Assembly (NCBI GenBank): GCA_017163975.1
Contig: JAFFSR010000019.1
Span: forward strand, 610,001-674,000
Origin: Anastatus disparis
Lineage: Eukaryota > Arthropoda > Insecta > Hymenoptera > Eupelmidae
DNA: 64,000 nucleotides
Reading direction: 5' to 3'
Positions 47,640-58,983 of this stretch are shown piece by piece. Positions within the stretch are counted from its first letter, which is position 1; every line of letters begins with the position of its first letter. The translations under genes and the position numbers were made by a program. Under the pieces are notes generated by a model, which saw nothing but the letters and a program-made list of their open reading frames with translations, was not told the origin of the DNA and ran no database searches.

Positions 47640-48565
47640 ATGTCGACAAATGAGACCTTGCAGTTAACCAACAACAAAGACCAGACCCTTTGGGAAATCA
47701 TCCGAGATCTCGAAAGACAAGGGCCTGTTAAACAGATCACGACGCTAGAATACGTTAACCATAAGTATACTAGACTCCAAATAAAATTTTTCGACCATTC
47801 TACTGTAGAAAACTCTACACCTAAAGATCAAACTGATTCTCAAACTATTGACCCTAACCGACTTTTTTGTCTAGTCACAAAAAAATGACACTGTACAGAC
47901 TTTAGCTTCTGTATTTAGACCTTATGGATTATTAGACTACGTACATGTTACTCGTGGAAAGATGACTGAAAACCGGTACGGATACGTAAGATTTATACAT
48001 AAGACTGACGCTCAAACCGCTTTGCTACAGACCACGTAGTCAATACGGAGCAAGACAAGCCGAGCCTTTACGACAGAAACGTAAACGGAACGAAACTCAT
48101 AACATCTGGACTAGATGCAGTAATTGTAACCATGACATTACTACACAGTATAGACGCACACATATGCTGTTGTGCCATGACCAACAATTCCAGACAGACG
48201 GTTCCGAAAGACGGCATGATGACCACATTTACTTTCTATGCAACCTGTGTAAAAAACCAATTACAGGTAATTACGCATTGCATAGTAAAGACTGCGTTCA
48301 CGCGCAAGACATACCTATACTACCGGAGACCACCTTTAACCAGGTGTCCGATGCGACTGAGTTACAACCTAACTCATGGACATGGGCAGACGTGGCTACC
48401 AATAGTGCGGCCCCGCCCACCGCTTCTATACCTTGCGACAATGCTGAAAAGCATTCTTTTTCCTTGACGGAGTATAAAGTGCTCCAACAGGCAATACGCC
48501 TCATCCTCAATCCTGCAGAACCTAAACCGCTTGCTTTATATGTACATAATTTAGAACTTGACTAA
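47640..48565 (+). pseudogene. Accessory ORF with RRM and two CxxC...H...C zinc motifs, two frameshifts
   Basis: Preceded by an acceptor-like TCTCTCTTTCTAG at about 47610-47622. Frame 1 (47640-47888) ends in DPNRLFCLVTKK; RLFCLV sits as RNP2. A frame change in the A run at 47880-47885 leads to NDTVQTLASVFRPYG and ENRYGYVRFIHKTDAQTALL, where RYGYVRFI is a good RNP1, so the two pieces make one RNA-recognition motif. A second shift near 48034 leads to a basic KRKR stretch, CSNCNHDITTQYRRTH and YFLCNLCKKPITGNYALHS (two CxxC-H-C motifs), ending at 48565. Predicted role: nucleic-acid binding. I do not know a named retroelement protein with this layout. The downstream frames at 48132 are shadows. Confidence 0.6.
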
Positions 48566-48683
48566 TAATTCGCATATTTTTTTTTATGCTAATTAACGTG
48601 TAAATAGCCTTTAATTAACCAATGCATGCGACTAACCCGACAAACCACCATAACAATATTTTAATGCACTTTTATTTTAGGTA

Positions 48684-48902
48684 ATGAAACGGGAGCCAGA
48701 CTCAGACGACTGCCAGCATGGACTGCTGGCCTACCCCAACAACAACCGCCAAAAGTTTGGCCAAACCTCCTCAACTTCTCAACATGACGGGGCAGCGATA
48801 CAAACAAAAATCAACCTACCTACAGGGGGAGCAAACGGAAGAGAACCCCGCTCCTCCTGTGAAGACGGTACATCACCATCTCAAGACGCCAACAGAAAAT
48901 AA
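48684..48902 (+). CDS. Small hydrophilic ORF before the polypurine tract
   Basis: 72 codons after a clean acceptor (TTTTATTTTAG|GTAATG at 48680). Rich in Gln, Ser, Asn and Asp with no motif; followed by an A-rich run. It could be a spliced last exon of the accessory gene or not coding at all. Confidence 0.3.
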   Translation: MKREPDSDDCQHGLLAYPNNNRQKFGQTSSTSQHDGAAIQTKINLPTGGANGREPRSSCEDGTSPSQDANRK

Positions 48903-48944
48903 TAAAAAAAAAAAAAAAAAAAGAAATTCTCCTCTTTAAACAAA

Positions 48945-49374
48945 CATTTATAATAAAATGTTTTAAATCTTGATAAGAAATTTTTTTTTTAGTTCAATTT
49001 ATAATCTTATTTTTAATTTTTTTTTTGCGTAAAATTACCGTTAAATCATTTCCTTTTTCTCTTAGTTTTAAAGATGTTGCAAACGTTAAAGAAATTCTCA
49101 GTTTTAACTTATTTACCTACTACACTTAGATTATATCTCTATTCAAATCAATAATTGTAAAGCGAAATCCTTATCCCTTCCTAAATTTTTTAAAATTTTA
49201 CCAAGCCAACCCACCTTATGATATAAGCTGTCATCAACCATTTCTTCCATCCGCTATTTGTTTTCCTTATTCAATATAAATATAATGTACGTTTAATTTT
49301 GTGATGCAGGTTTTCTTAGATTCTCGGGCTTGCTTCTGCGTGCTCTTCGACTACCGGGGATGGCAGTTTTTCAT
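48945..49374 (+). other. AT-rich 3' non-coding segment of the LTR element
   Basis: No frame of note between the last ORF and the polypurine tract. Confidence 0.5.
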
Positions 49375-49387
49375 AGGAAGGGGGGGG
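49375..49387 (+). other. Polypurine tract
   Basis: AGGAAGGGGGGGG runs directly up to the 3' LTR, the expected plus-strand primer. Confidence 0.9.
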
Positions 49388-52300
49388 TGTTAAGTGACGA
49401 ATTCTCGCCTCTTAATTTTCTTATTTTCCTAGTTAGTCCTAAAAATTATTTTCTTATTTTATTACTGTGGTGAAGAGAAATAGGTCTTAAAAGTATCAAG
49501 GCCGCTTTCTTTTCACACTTTTATCAGTTTTCTAAGAATCCAAGCTTGGTCGTTGACGGGAGCCGTTGCTTCGTCTCCGCTCTTTCTCTACTTCGCTGAG
49601 TTGAAGTGGGGACTTAGTGTCGGTTCCCATGCATAAGACGGGTGAGAGCAACGGAGAGAGAGAACTACCTTTCTCTGTCTTCGCGCTCTCCCCCACAACA
49701 ATTAAAAACGTTTGAAGCTGTCTTGACGAAAGATTGTCAAGTGAGAAACAGATTTTGAAGAGACGCGCGCGACCAGGCCTAAAGGCAATACGAGTGTGCT
49801 GCAGCCGCGGGGCTGCAGCCGCTAACTTCAACTTTGCGACATATTAGCTTTTTTTTTGAATTTAATTTTTTTTATATTCACTTTTGTGGTGACAAGTGAA
49901 TAAGAAATTTTTTTTTTGTGTGTTCAAACCGGGTTTTTGTTGCCGAGTATTGTTTTGGGTTAATACTGTGTACCTGCTAGAGCAGGTAGGAAATTGCATG
50001 CAGATCAGAGCAAGCCGGAAGAGTTCAGGAAAGCCGGCAATGCAGCGCCCGCCGGCCTACAATGTAACAAAAGCATAAAGATAAGTACACTTGAAATTTA
50101 TAAGGTTTTTAGATATTACTTTTGTCTATTTTAATTAAGATTTGAAATCGTTAGAATGATTTGTAAGCGTTAAATGCTTTAGATTAAATAACAAGTAAAT
50201 CAACACGCGAATAATTATTTATGGCCAATAATGTTTATATTACATCTTTTTATTAATGGTTAGCAGAATTATCGTCTGAACTTTACTTTGAAGGATTAAG
50301 TGACATGTAGCAATTCACGGATTTCCAATAAACTAATAAGTAGTAGTAAGAAACTGCGTGAAAATAGAATAACCGAAAAATTAATTAGTTATTGACTGTC
50401 ATATCATAAAAATTATTCTTAAAAATTCTGTATTCGCAATTTTAAAATTTTAAAATTTATGGTCATAGGCCTTGAATCATTATGTTGTTTTTTTGTAATC
50501 CTATTAGTAACATAAAAATTATGATAAATGAATCTTATAAAGAAAAATACAGATTTTGATTTATTTATAACGAAGATTTTAATAATAATAAAATAACAGG
50601 TTTTCTTTTGTGATTGTTCGTTATTTAACTGAAACTTTCGATTTCATAACAAAACTTATATTATTAGTTAACAAAGAAAAACTATGGAATTTTGAATTAT
50701 GGATGAATAATAGTGTAATAGTTTCAAAAGTTAAAAACTGAAGGAATCTTAAATTAGCCAATGTTAATAAATTAACACTTAGTTTTGTTGACGTTGAAAA
50801 ACATATAAATTTTGTGTTTGAAAACATTACCAAATTTTTCAACTAAAGTAGTATCTGTTCTAAATATTATGAACACTGAAAAATAGAGTGAACCCATTTG
50901 TATAGTAATGATTAGTGTTAATTTCAAAATATTTTAATTTATTTTATTCTTGATTTAGGCTAAAATAATCTATTTTCTTGAATAGTTTCTTTTTTTTTGG
51001 AGAATAGTGGTACTTCAAACACAAGATCTTGATATGTGCTTGAAAATATTAATTGTGAAACTTTATGAGTTTTATCATTAAAATGTATATTTAATAATGA
51101 CTGTTAAGAGGAGGTCGAGTATATCTGTCCTTTTCTAATTAAAAAATTGATTTTTTCACAAAGATTAATAATTGCAGCAAAAAATAAGAAGAAAGCCCCA
51201 TCTCGTATAATAAAAAGCAAGATTTTCTTTTATGAGGAAAAATTATTTTTATCGCTTTGTTTTTAAGAAAACCTTGAAAAACTGAATTGTTCATCCTAAC
51301 CTCTATTTTTTAAGTTTTTCAAAGTTTTCTTCAAAACAAATCGATAAAAATAATTTTTCCTCATCAAAGAAAATCTTGCTTTTTATTATACGAGATGGGG
51401 TTATCTTCTTATTTTTTGCTACAATTATTAGTTTTTGCAAAAAAATAAATTCTTTGATTAGAAAAGGACAGAGATATACGACCTGCTCTTAAATGAATTT
51501 ATTTCTTTATTCAATTGTTGAGAGAATGTAACAAATATAATTTGATATAATTAATTAATGTTTTATACAAAAATCATAAACTAAGATATAAATAGATCAA
51601 TGCTAATGAATGATACTTAAATTGGTAAATATACTGTTTTCAAAATGAATAGGAAAAGACATAGTGTGCCATTAGGTGTTTAAAGAAAGAAGGGTTTATT
51701 TTTCGTTAAAACTGATTTATGCCGATACAAAAATATCTAGGATCTTACATTTTGCATTCTGTATGGTAAATTTAGGAAATTATACTTTATAAAAGTTTGC
51801 AAGTTACGTTTGAAAGAAACGTAAGATTTGAACAGAATTTTTCAGCGTTCTTAAAGGATAAATTAAAACAATTATGCGGCGAAAAGAGTATATGCTTATT
51901 TAGCAATTATTTATCCAATAATCTTTAAAGAATTCTTAAGTTTTTTTGTTTTACATTCCTATTAACATTTTTTTTAAAAATACTGACTACACGTACTATT
52001 TTTGGAAAACTGCAAAACAATCATTAGATTGAACAGCAATCATATTAATAACCGTGGCTTAAAGAAATCACTTACATTTGTATAATACGATTTTTATGAA
52101 AGTTTTTCCATTAAAGAAAATGAAAAGTTTTTTAAATGAACCATCATAGATAATACTCTCAATTAAGATTCTATGATATAACAAACGGGAATATTTAATC
52201 GGTATTCAAAAGCAATTCTGCATTTTGTAGACATGAAGAATAAAATATCTGCTCTGAATACAGGTTGGTAAGTCTTAAGCATAAAAAAATTCTACATTCA

Positions 52301-52402
52301 GTTGGGTTTTCTCTATTTCGGAAAAGGTGAAATAAAATTAAAAGTATCAAGGACGGGGTTTTTCGTGAGAGTTAAAACTCTTTAGAAAAACCCGCCCTAA
52401 CA
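49388..52402 (+). repeat. 3' LTR, 3015 bp including MITE C2
   Basis: Same ends as the 5' LTR; without the 385-bp insertion (element plus one TTAA) the length is 2630. A few substitutions and small indels set it apart (for example CGGGGGG/CGCGGGG near 30594/49807, and AAATGCAG/AAATTGCATGCAG). Confidence 0.95.
51108..51488. mobile_element. MITE family C, copy 2, in the 3' LTR
   Basis: TTAA (51104-51107) GAGGAGGTCGAGTATATCTG ... CGACCTGCTC TTAA (51489-51492). 381 bp, the same length as C1. The 5' LTR keeps the unfilled TTAA, proving the 4-bp duplication and dating this insertion after the retrotransposon's. Confidence 0.97.
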
Positions 52403-52407
52403 CTTTT

Positions 52408-53760
52408 ATAAATATTGTATTATTTTTATTTACACTTTATCAAGAGCAATTAAAATTATCGTTTAAATAATATTCTTCGACTTTTAACGCAACTTCCCTA
52501 TCCAAAGAATGGCCACTATAATATTCAAAGGCAAAAATGTTCATCAGCGTTATTTCTGTAAAATGATCGCTTTAACCTCTTCAAAATCAATCAGTTAAAG
52601 ATTTGTTAAAAATAAAATACAATTTTTCAACATAAAAAACAATAAAATATCTTGTGTAGATAATTTGATAAAAAATTGCCAGTCAGAAGAGGTTCAAGTC
52701 ATATGTTAATAATTTATATACAATATCCTTCAATGATTATAAAATATTTTGATTCAATATTCAAATGAAGTATATACTTCAATGACTTTTGATGGTGTGC
52801 TAATTTCTAATTTTTAAATGATTTGTTTTCAAAAATTTTTTTTTTAGATAAATTAGATAATTGCAGCACAATTAAAAAATCCGGGAATCATAAATAGTTA
52901 ATCTAAGTAGTTATGCAAAAAATCTTTCAGGTGTGATAAGGATTCTAAATATTAATTTTTGAAAAACGACTCTATAACAGTCGAACTTCATAAAAATCAT
53001 ATTAACTCTGAGGTTGCCCAAAAATTCAAACATTAACTTTTAGGTGTTTATTTAAGTTTCTAAATAACCAAAAAGTTAATAACCATTTTCTGTATTCATA
53101 ATATATCTTACCTTGAAAAAATAGTATATTACACATCTAGGGAGGTAAAGAACTGGTGAGTGCATAGTACATGTATATTGCGACCTGAACCGTAGGCGAG
53201 GATGGCAAACATGTGCTGTGGGGTCGCCATTTTATCTCCTGTGGTGTGTATACTATTTTTTGGTTCCAGGACGTAAGTTGTACTTTCGGGTAAAGTATGG
53301 CGAAAATGTAGTTTAGAATGAACTAATAAAGTTGGAATTACCATACGAATTAATGTCCCTTTGTAAAAATATCTAACTTACAATAATTAATAATGCAATT
53401 GTACATATATTTACACAATAGCAGAAAAAGAAAAAAAGAGAACTTCAAGTTAATGAATCTTTTTTTCGAAATAAATAGTATGGTGTGCTACAAGAGCAGA
53501 AAGACTACGATCCCTGCAATATTTGATATGATGCCCATGATGAAGTTGAACATAATTCGTGGTGCAATTAAAATATTTCTTCCTTTCGACCGTACAGCGT
53601 ATACTGTTTTTTATTATACTTTAATTGAATAGAAGTACAATTTGTTTTAATTTTCCACCATCATTGAATCAGCTCTTACATCTTTTTTTCAATACTTACT
53701 GCTGCTTGAGGTCAGGCATTGAAAACACATATAAAAGCTGAACATAATTATAATTTATTC
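52408..53760. other. AT-rich sequence, nothing firmly recognised
   Basis: A GC-richer island near 53150-53290 gives a 71-codon minus-strand frame without recognisable motif; I do not call it a gene. Confidence 0.45.
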
Positions 53761-54238
53761 TGTAACGGTAATTTTGCTACACGTTACAAAAGAAATTAGA
53801 TTTTTTAATTCCAATTTAACTTTAACTAAGTCTATGTATTTTTGTTAGAATACGGAGCTGCTCGAATTTATATTAACTATGATAAACTAGCAACAGACTC
53901 CGGTAAAGCTAGTTAGTATGTTAGATTGATGTGCGACGGAGCATTTTTCCATCAGCTCGTCGCTGTGCGTCTCTCTCTCTCTCTTACCTGATCGAGAGAC
54001 GCGATGCCGTTAGCGCAGTTCTCCTTATTTTGTTCGGTTTAACTTTCCTAGTTAAACCTATTAAATATTTTATATAGAAACATATGTATTTTACTATAAT
54101 AGAAAAATAAGGACTATCGCGCGTCGGTCGTCAAGATACGCACTTCTTTACTCGTCTTAGACGAGATATATTACCGAGCATTTATTCTATTTGAATACCT
54201 AAGCGCGCAAGATTCAAATACGGTAGAATACCGTTACA
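53761..54238. mobile_element. Probable solo LTR, 478 bp
   Basis: Starts TGTAACGGTAATT and ends GGTAGAATACCGTTACA, so TG/CA ends with inverted TGTAACGG/CCGTTACA. Flanks ATTC and TTTC differ by one base as a 4-bp duplication. No second LTR nearby. Confidence 0.6.
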
Positions 54239-54765
54239 TTTCATAAAAAAAAAATTTTTTAATTATGAAGAATTTCTTCATTTTCATACTATAATAAAGT
54301 TTATTGATCACCCATAATAGATAAAAATTATTTATACTATTCTCATAGAATTCACAGTTAATATGCCTAATACAATGACGTACCTAACATAAATTTGTAT
54401 TTAAAATTGAACGGATATCTAATAAAGATTATAAATTTTGTCTATTCACATTCGTTTTATTAGATAGGATTATTTTTATTCTAATCATTTTAACTTATAT
54501 TTGCTGGAGACTATTACGTTAGTGTCTAACACGTTATGTAAACCACAAAGACCGATAAAAAAATTTAGAGCTATTCCATTCTATTCTACTTATTTTTTCC
54601 TCTCATTCCATTTGTAAAATAATTATGGAATATAACTACTAGCAGAAAAAATACTAATAAATTCCCCCGATATAAGCAGCTTAATGACTACATGTCAGAA
54701 AAAGTTACGATCTATTCATGCACAAATCTTAAACTTTGTGCATCAATATTGATAGCCGATAATAA
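54239..54765. other. AT-rich sequence, nothing recognised
   Basis: No supported feature. Confidence 0.5.
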
Positions 54766-55035
54766 AACTTAAGTATCCGATGATTGAGTTTGAGTTAAAA
54801 GTTTTCTTTAACCCGGACTAATGCTTTGACCTTGGAATTGCCTCGGAATGACCTTATTCAGAAAAACAGACCTTGAATTCAGACTCGGCAACCTCAAATT
54901 CCCTTATAATCGATGATTGGACGTCAGACTTCAGATTCAGACTCAGCGATTCCGAAAAATCCTAATAGTCGATAATTACACTTCATTAAATAACTTTTCT
55001 TTTTGACCTTAAAATGACCTTGGTGATAACCTAAT
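54766..55035. repeat. Repeat related to 25380-25620, inverted
   Basis: Loosely repeated ~115-bp units (CGATGATTG, GACCTTGRAAT, AGACTCRGC). Same theme as the units after the TATATGGGGCAC end at 25.1 kb, in the opposite orientation. Confidence 0.5.
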
Positions 55036-55784
55036 AATAATGATAATAATAATCAATATTTTATTAATGGACAGCAAAAAGATGATGTTTTCGTTTGTTT
55101 ACGAATAAAATTATAACATCAACAAAATATGAGTAATGCAAGCTTTTTTATGTTATTTATTGGATATATAATGAAAAAGTTACACAAATTCACAATTCTT
55201 AATTTTAAAGGTTCTTTGGACTTACTCATATATCAACCTGCATATTTTGAGAGCTATATCATTTATTATGTACAATATTCAATATGGAAAGAATTATGCT
55301 ATTATTTACTGATTCATGTATTACACGCCTTTTTGTACAATTGTTACAAAACAAATAAAATATCTATCTATCCATCTATGAAATTCAGATTAAAAATGGA
55401 TTCCTGTTTTAACAATTTTATGCAAGACTCTTTTCAGTGAAGTGCCATTTTAACCTTTAAGAAGTTAAAATATATAAAAATGGAAGTAGTCTTTGACTTC
55501 TGAAGATTATAATTATTTCATTATGATGTAAGAATAACTACGAATTTTCATAAAAAAGTGAGAACGTTAAATGTTTATTTACAAAATAACATACTTTTAA
55601 TTGTTTATTTAAACTCACCTTCACATTCAGTTTCATTGTGCCTTTTAAGAGTATTACGAGTACTGTGTTGAGTATCCATCTGTAAATAAACAATGCAGTT
55701 AAAAAATATGAAATATTTATGCATAAAATTTTGAGTGCTTGCACGTGTTTGCATACACTCATACATTTGCAATATATATATATA
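55036..55784. other. AT-rich sequence, no gene supported
   Basis: A 103-codon plus frame (55129-55440) is Tyr/Phe/Leu-rich with no motif or codon bias to trust. A short TA run lies at 55775-55793. Confidence 0.4.
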
Positions 55785-56360
55785 TATATATATGGGGCAT
55801 TCTTTCTAGACATAACCCTCCTCCTGCCTATTTTTCTTAGATATAAAAAAATTTTTGAAAGTCTGCAAAATTTATAAAAAAAAAACTAAGCTTCTCGATG
55901 CCACATGGCATATTAATCCTAGGGTCAATTTCAAGGTCATTTCAAGGTCAATTTTTTTTTTCAACTGATAACCTCTATTTTCCATCATGGATTTGGAATC
56001 TAAGGGAAATTCTACGTTCAGATAAGGTGGGGTCCGTTTGAACCCCCAAGATCGCATGAGGGTCAATCATCCTTTTTATTTTTTTTTTTCATATGATTTC
56101 CCCAACTAAAGTAAGTTCCAAATATCGTTCTAGACAAAAGTTGTTAGGCTTCAAAGGGAGAACCATTTGAAGACCTTATTAGGCTTAGTGGTCACTTTCA
56201 AGGTCATTGCAAGGTCATCATTGTTTTCTAATCGATAACCCACATTTTTTATCATAGATTCGGAAACCACAGACAATTCTACGTTCAGAAAAGGTATTAT
56301 ATGGGTCGGGCTCGCTAAGGTCGTATGGAGGTCAATCAACCTCTTAATTTTTTTCACACA
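55785..56360. mobile_element. Mariner-type end fragment with direct subrepeats
   Basis: TATATGGGGCATTCTTTCTAG at the start, then two ~235-bp units with TTTCAAGGTCATT and AATTCTACGTTCAGA near 55935/56010 and 56195/56277. The latter motif is shared with the inner termini of the 3503-11832 element (CTACCTTCAGATAAGGTAT). Confidence 0.55.
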
Positions 56361-56424
56361 GTCAATATAAGTACGGTGAAAATTGCATTCATGCGATGTT
56401 TCATAATCGCATCAAAAACTTGAT

Positions 56425-56685
56425 TTTTAAAATTTTGGTACTAGCCGTAGACTTTTTCAGCCAATTTTAAACTAATTCACCTCAAAATTTTCAGAGTTCT
56501 TTAGTTTATATATATTTACAAAATAACAGATTTAATTTTTTCAAACCAGACTTAAATTTTTTTTTTTAACTAAAACTGTTATTTTGTGAAGATAAACTAA
56601 AGATCTCTGAAAATTTTGAGGTCAATTGATTGAAAATTGGTTAAGAAAGTCTACAGCAAGTACCAAAATTTAAATAATCTAGTCT
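56425..56685. repeat. Foldback, arms about 110 bp
   Basis: TTTTGGTACTAGCCGTAGACTT faces AGTCTACAGCAAGTACCAAA; CTCAAAATTTTCAGAG faces CTCTGAAAATTTTGAG. Loop about 56540-56575. Confidence 0.85.
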
Positions 56686-57116
56686 CCGACTAATTGAAAG
56701 AATTTTAAGCATCAGATAAGGTTTTTTAAAATTATTCTTAGGTCATAATTTTGAATTTAATATATATATTTAAGGTAAAAAGGAGTTTTATTTGATTATT
56801 ATTAGATGAAAAAAATTACGACTATATTTAAATTTGATTTTTTTTTCAAGTTTTAACTCAAGCCTAATACCTTAAATTTATTCAATTCAGCTATTCATCA
56901 TCTCAGATCTATCGAAATTTTATTAGAATTAGCTCGAATTTAGTTATTTCTTAGCCTAAATCAAATTAAAGTGTTATTTGACTTATATTTAGCTAGTTTT
57001 TAAATTAGGTTGATCCTTGGCTAATCTTAGCTATTTTTTCGATAACTTGTAACTCATTTGAAAAATTTCAACTAGCAAGTAAACCAACCGGTACATTGAT
57101 GGGGTTAAGAAACTGC

Positions 57117-57181
57117 ACCTCGGCCAATCAGCAAAGTTAAGCAGCGCCGGGCTCAGTTATTACTTGGATAGGTGACCGCCA
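57117..57181 (+). pseudogene. 5S rRNA-derived fragment
   Basis: AAGTTAAGCAGCGCCGGGCT and TACTTGGATAGGTGACCGCC are the conserved box A to box C half of 5S rRNA. The 5' half and the closing stem are absent. A retroposed 5S piece or remnant of a 5S-derived SINE. Confidence 0.8.
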
Positions 57182-57325
57182 ATGGCTATTCAACTTTGTC
57201 GATCGATCAGGTAATTTTTCATTGTCAACAATGTGTGCGGTAGGTGAGAGAAAAATGTTTTCGGTAGCAAACTTAATGAAAGTATACTCACCGGAGAATA
57301 CAGGTCTCCTTTTTGGATAGTTAAA

Positions 57326-58983
57326 TTGAAAATAAATAAAAATAACAGTCCGAATAGAAATGATGTAATTATATTTTATAATACAAGAAGTAGAACATCT
57401 TTCGATTCGAAAAATTCTAATGTAAAGAAAACTATAAAAAAACAAAGCATAATCAAAGATAATCAAAATTTAACCACTGACTTTGTTGAAACTTTAAGAA
57501 ATAGGAAAACTCATCTTATAAACCAAATAGACGAACACAGTTTAAGAGGAGGTCACGTATGTCTGTCCTTTTCTAATCAAAGAATTGAGTTTATTTACAG
57601 AAACTAATAACTTTAGCGAAAAGTGAAAAGAAAGCCGCATCTCGTATCAAAAAAAGCAATATTTTTTGTGATAAGAAAGAATTAATTTTATTACTTCGTT
57701 GTCAAGAAAACCTTGAAAAACTTTAATCATAGAGGTTGGGGTGGACAATTTGGTTTTTCAAAGTTTTCTTGACAACGAAGTAATAAAATTAATTTTTTCT
57801 CATCAAAGAAAATATTGCTTTTTTTGATACAAGATGCGGCTTTCTCTTCATTTTTTGCTGAATTTATTAGTTTTTGTAAAAAAATCATTTCTTTGATTAG
57901 AAAAGGATAGAGATATGTGACCTCCTCTTAACTACAGATAAACGTATGGAAAGACAAAGCAATTTTCCTTATGGAAAACTATCAGAAGCATTATTATGGC
58001 ACCTTCGACTTGGACATGTATCAAAATCCTATCTAACTGTATTGGTTAAGAACAAAAATATAGAATTGAATAAAAAAGAATTGTCTGCAGATACGAGCAT
58101 AGCAGAATGCCAAACTTACTTAGAAGCAAATAGTACAAAATTGACTTTTACAAAGATTAGAACGAGAGCAAACAAACCACTGCAAATAATCCATGGAGAC
58201 ACTATGGGGCCAATATCTCCTCAGTCGCACCCAAGTGGATATAGATTTATTCTCGTGGTAATAGACGACTATTCTAGAGCTGCTCTCATTTATCCATTGA
58301 AGACTAAAACTAAAATTTCTGAACATATAGAATCATTTGTAAAAAGTATGAGAAATTTGATTGGATCTGAAAAAAAACAATGCTTCCTCAGATGTGATAG
58401 AGGAATTGAATGCACAGGACAAGACACTATAAATACTCTTAAGAAATTTGGAGTAGAATTACAGCTTGCCTGTTCTGATACACCTCAACACAACGGTGCA
58501 GCAGAAAGGCTCAATAGAACTCTAGAGTCAAAGATCAGAGTAATGATGCTAGATTCAGGACTATCCGCTTCTTATTGGGATTTAGCAGCAAAGGCTGCTG
58601 TATATGTGTATAATAGAACACCAAATAAATCTATAGATATGAAAGTACCTTTGAATATGCTTTTAAAGGAGAAACCCATTTGTCTAGAACAAATTAAGAG
58701 ATTTGGATGTCTTGCTTTTGTCAAGATTCATAGAAACACTGCTACAAAATTCTCACCTCAAGCTTTAAAGGGTTTTCTAGTTGGGTATGTAAATACTGGC
58801 TACGTAATCATAGTACCAGACGATAGTAATAAACTATATGAAAGTAAGCACGTTAGATTTATAGAAAATCTAACTTACAAAGATGTTCTTGAAAACAACG
58901 ATAATTCAATTATCACGATAGACCCATTGAATGTAAGCAGTTCAGAAGAGTTGAGAGGGAGATTTAGATCAGCAATCTGTTAA
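57326..58983 (+). pseudogene. Copia pol, gag-pre-integrase and integrase part
   Basis: 57326-57541 and 57932 onward become one frame when C3 and one TTAA are removed. The second part has LLWHLRLGHVSK (first two zinc ligands) and AECQTYL, where the fourth ligand Cys is Tyr. The DDE core follows: HGDTMGPI (Asp), RCDRGIEC (Asp) and NGAAERLNRT (Glu). The usual SDNGGEF has become CDRGIE. The C-terminal RFGCLAFVKI and GFLVGY blocks are well kept. It ends with a one-base shift near 58955. It would cut and join element DNA into the host genome. Confidence 0.85.
57546..57927. mobile_element. MITE family C, copy 3, in the copia ORF
   Basis: TTAA (57542-57545) GAGGAGGTCACGTATGTCTG ... complement ... 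TTAA (57928-57931). 382 bp. Excising it with one TTAA (386 bp) restores the copia reading frame. Confidence 0.95.

Larger units (their letters stand above)
30175..52402 (+). mobile_element. 22.2-kb LTR retrotransposon (gypsy/errantivirus-like), pol-less
   Basis: It has two long LTRs in direct orientation, identical outer target duplications CTTTT (30170-30174; 52403-52407), a primer site after the 5' LTR and a polypurine tract before the 3' LTR. The internal 16.6 kb holds a ~13-kb AT-rich leader, then gag, env fragment, an RRM/zinc-finger ORF and a small ORF. No protease, reverse transcriptase, RNase H or integrase was found. LTRs differ at roughly one base in a hundred by eye, so insertion was fairly recent although gag and env already carry stops. 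A non-autonomous giant mobilised in trans (compare LARD and TR-GAG elements) is the simplest reading; a complete copy that lost pol after insertion is the alternative. Confidence 0.9.

Noticed and set aside
53129..53344. 71-codon minus-strand frame in a GC-richer island
   Set aside because: No recognisable family; could be a repeat fragment.
55129..55440. 103-codon plus-strand frame
   Set aside because: AT-rich, no motif, no start context or splice signals to support it.
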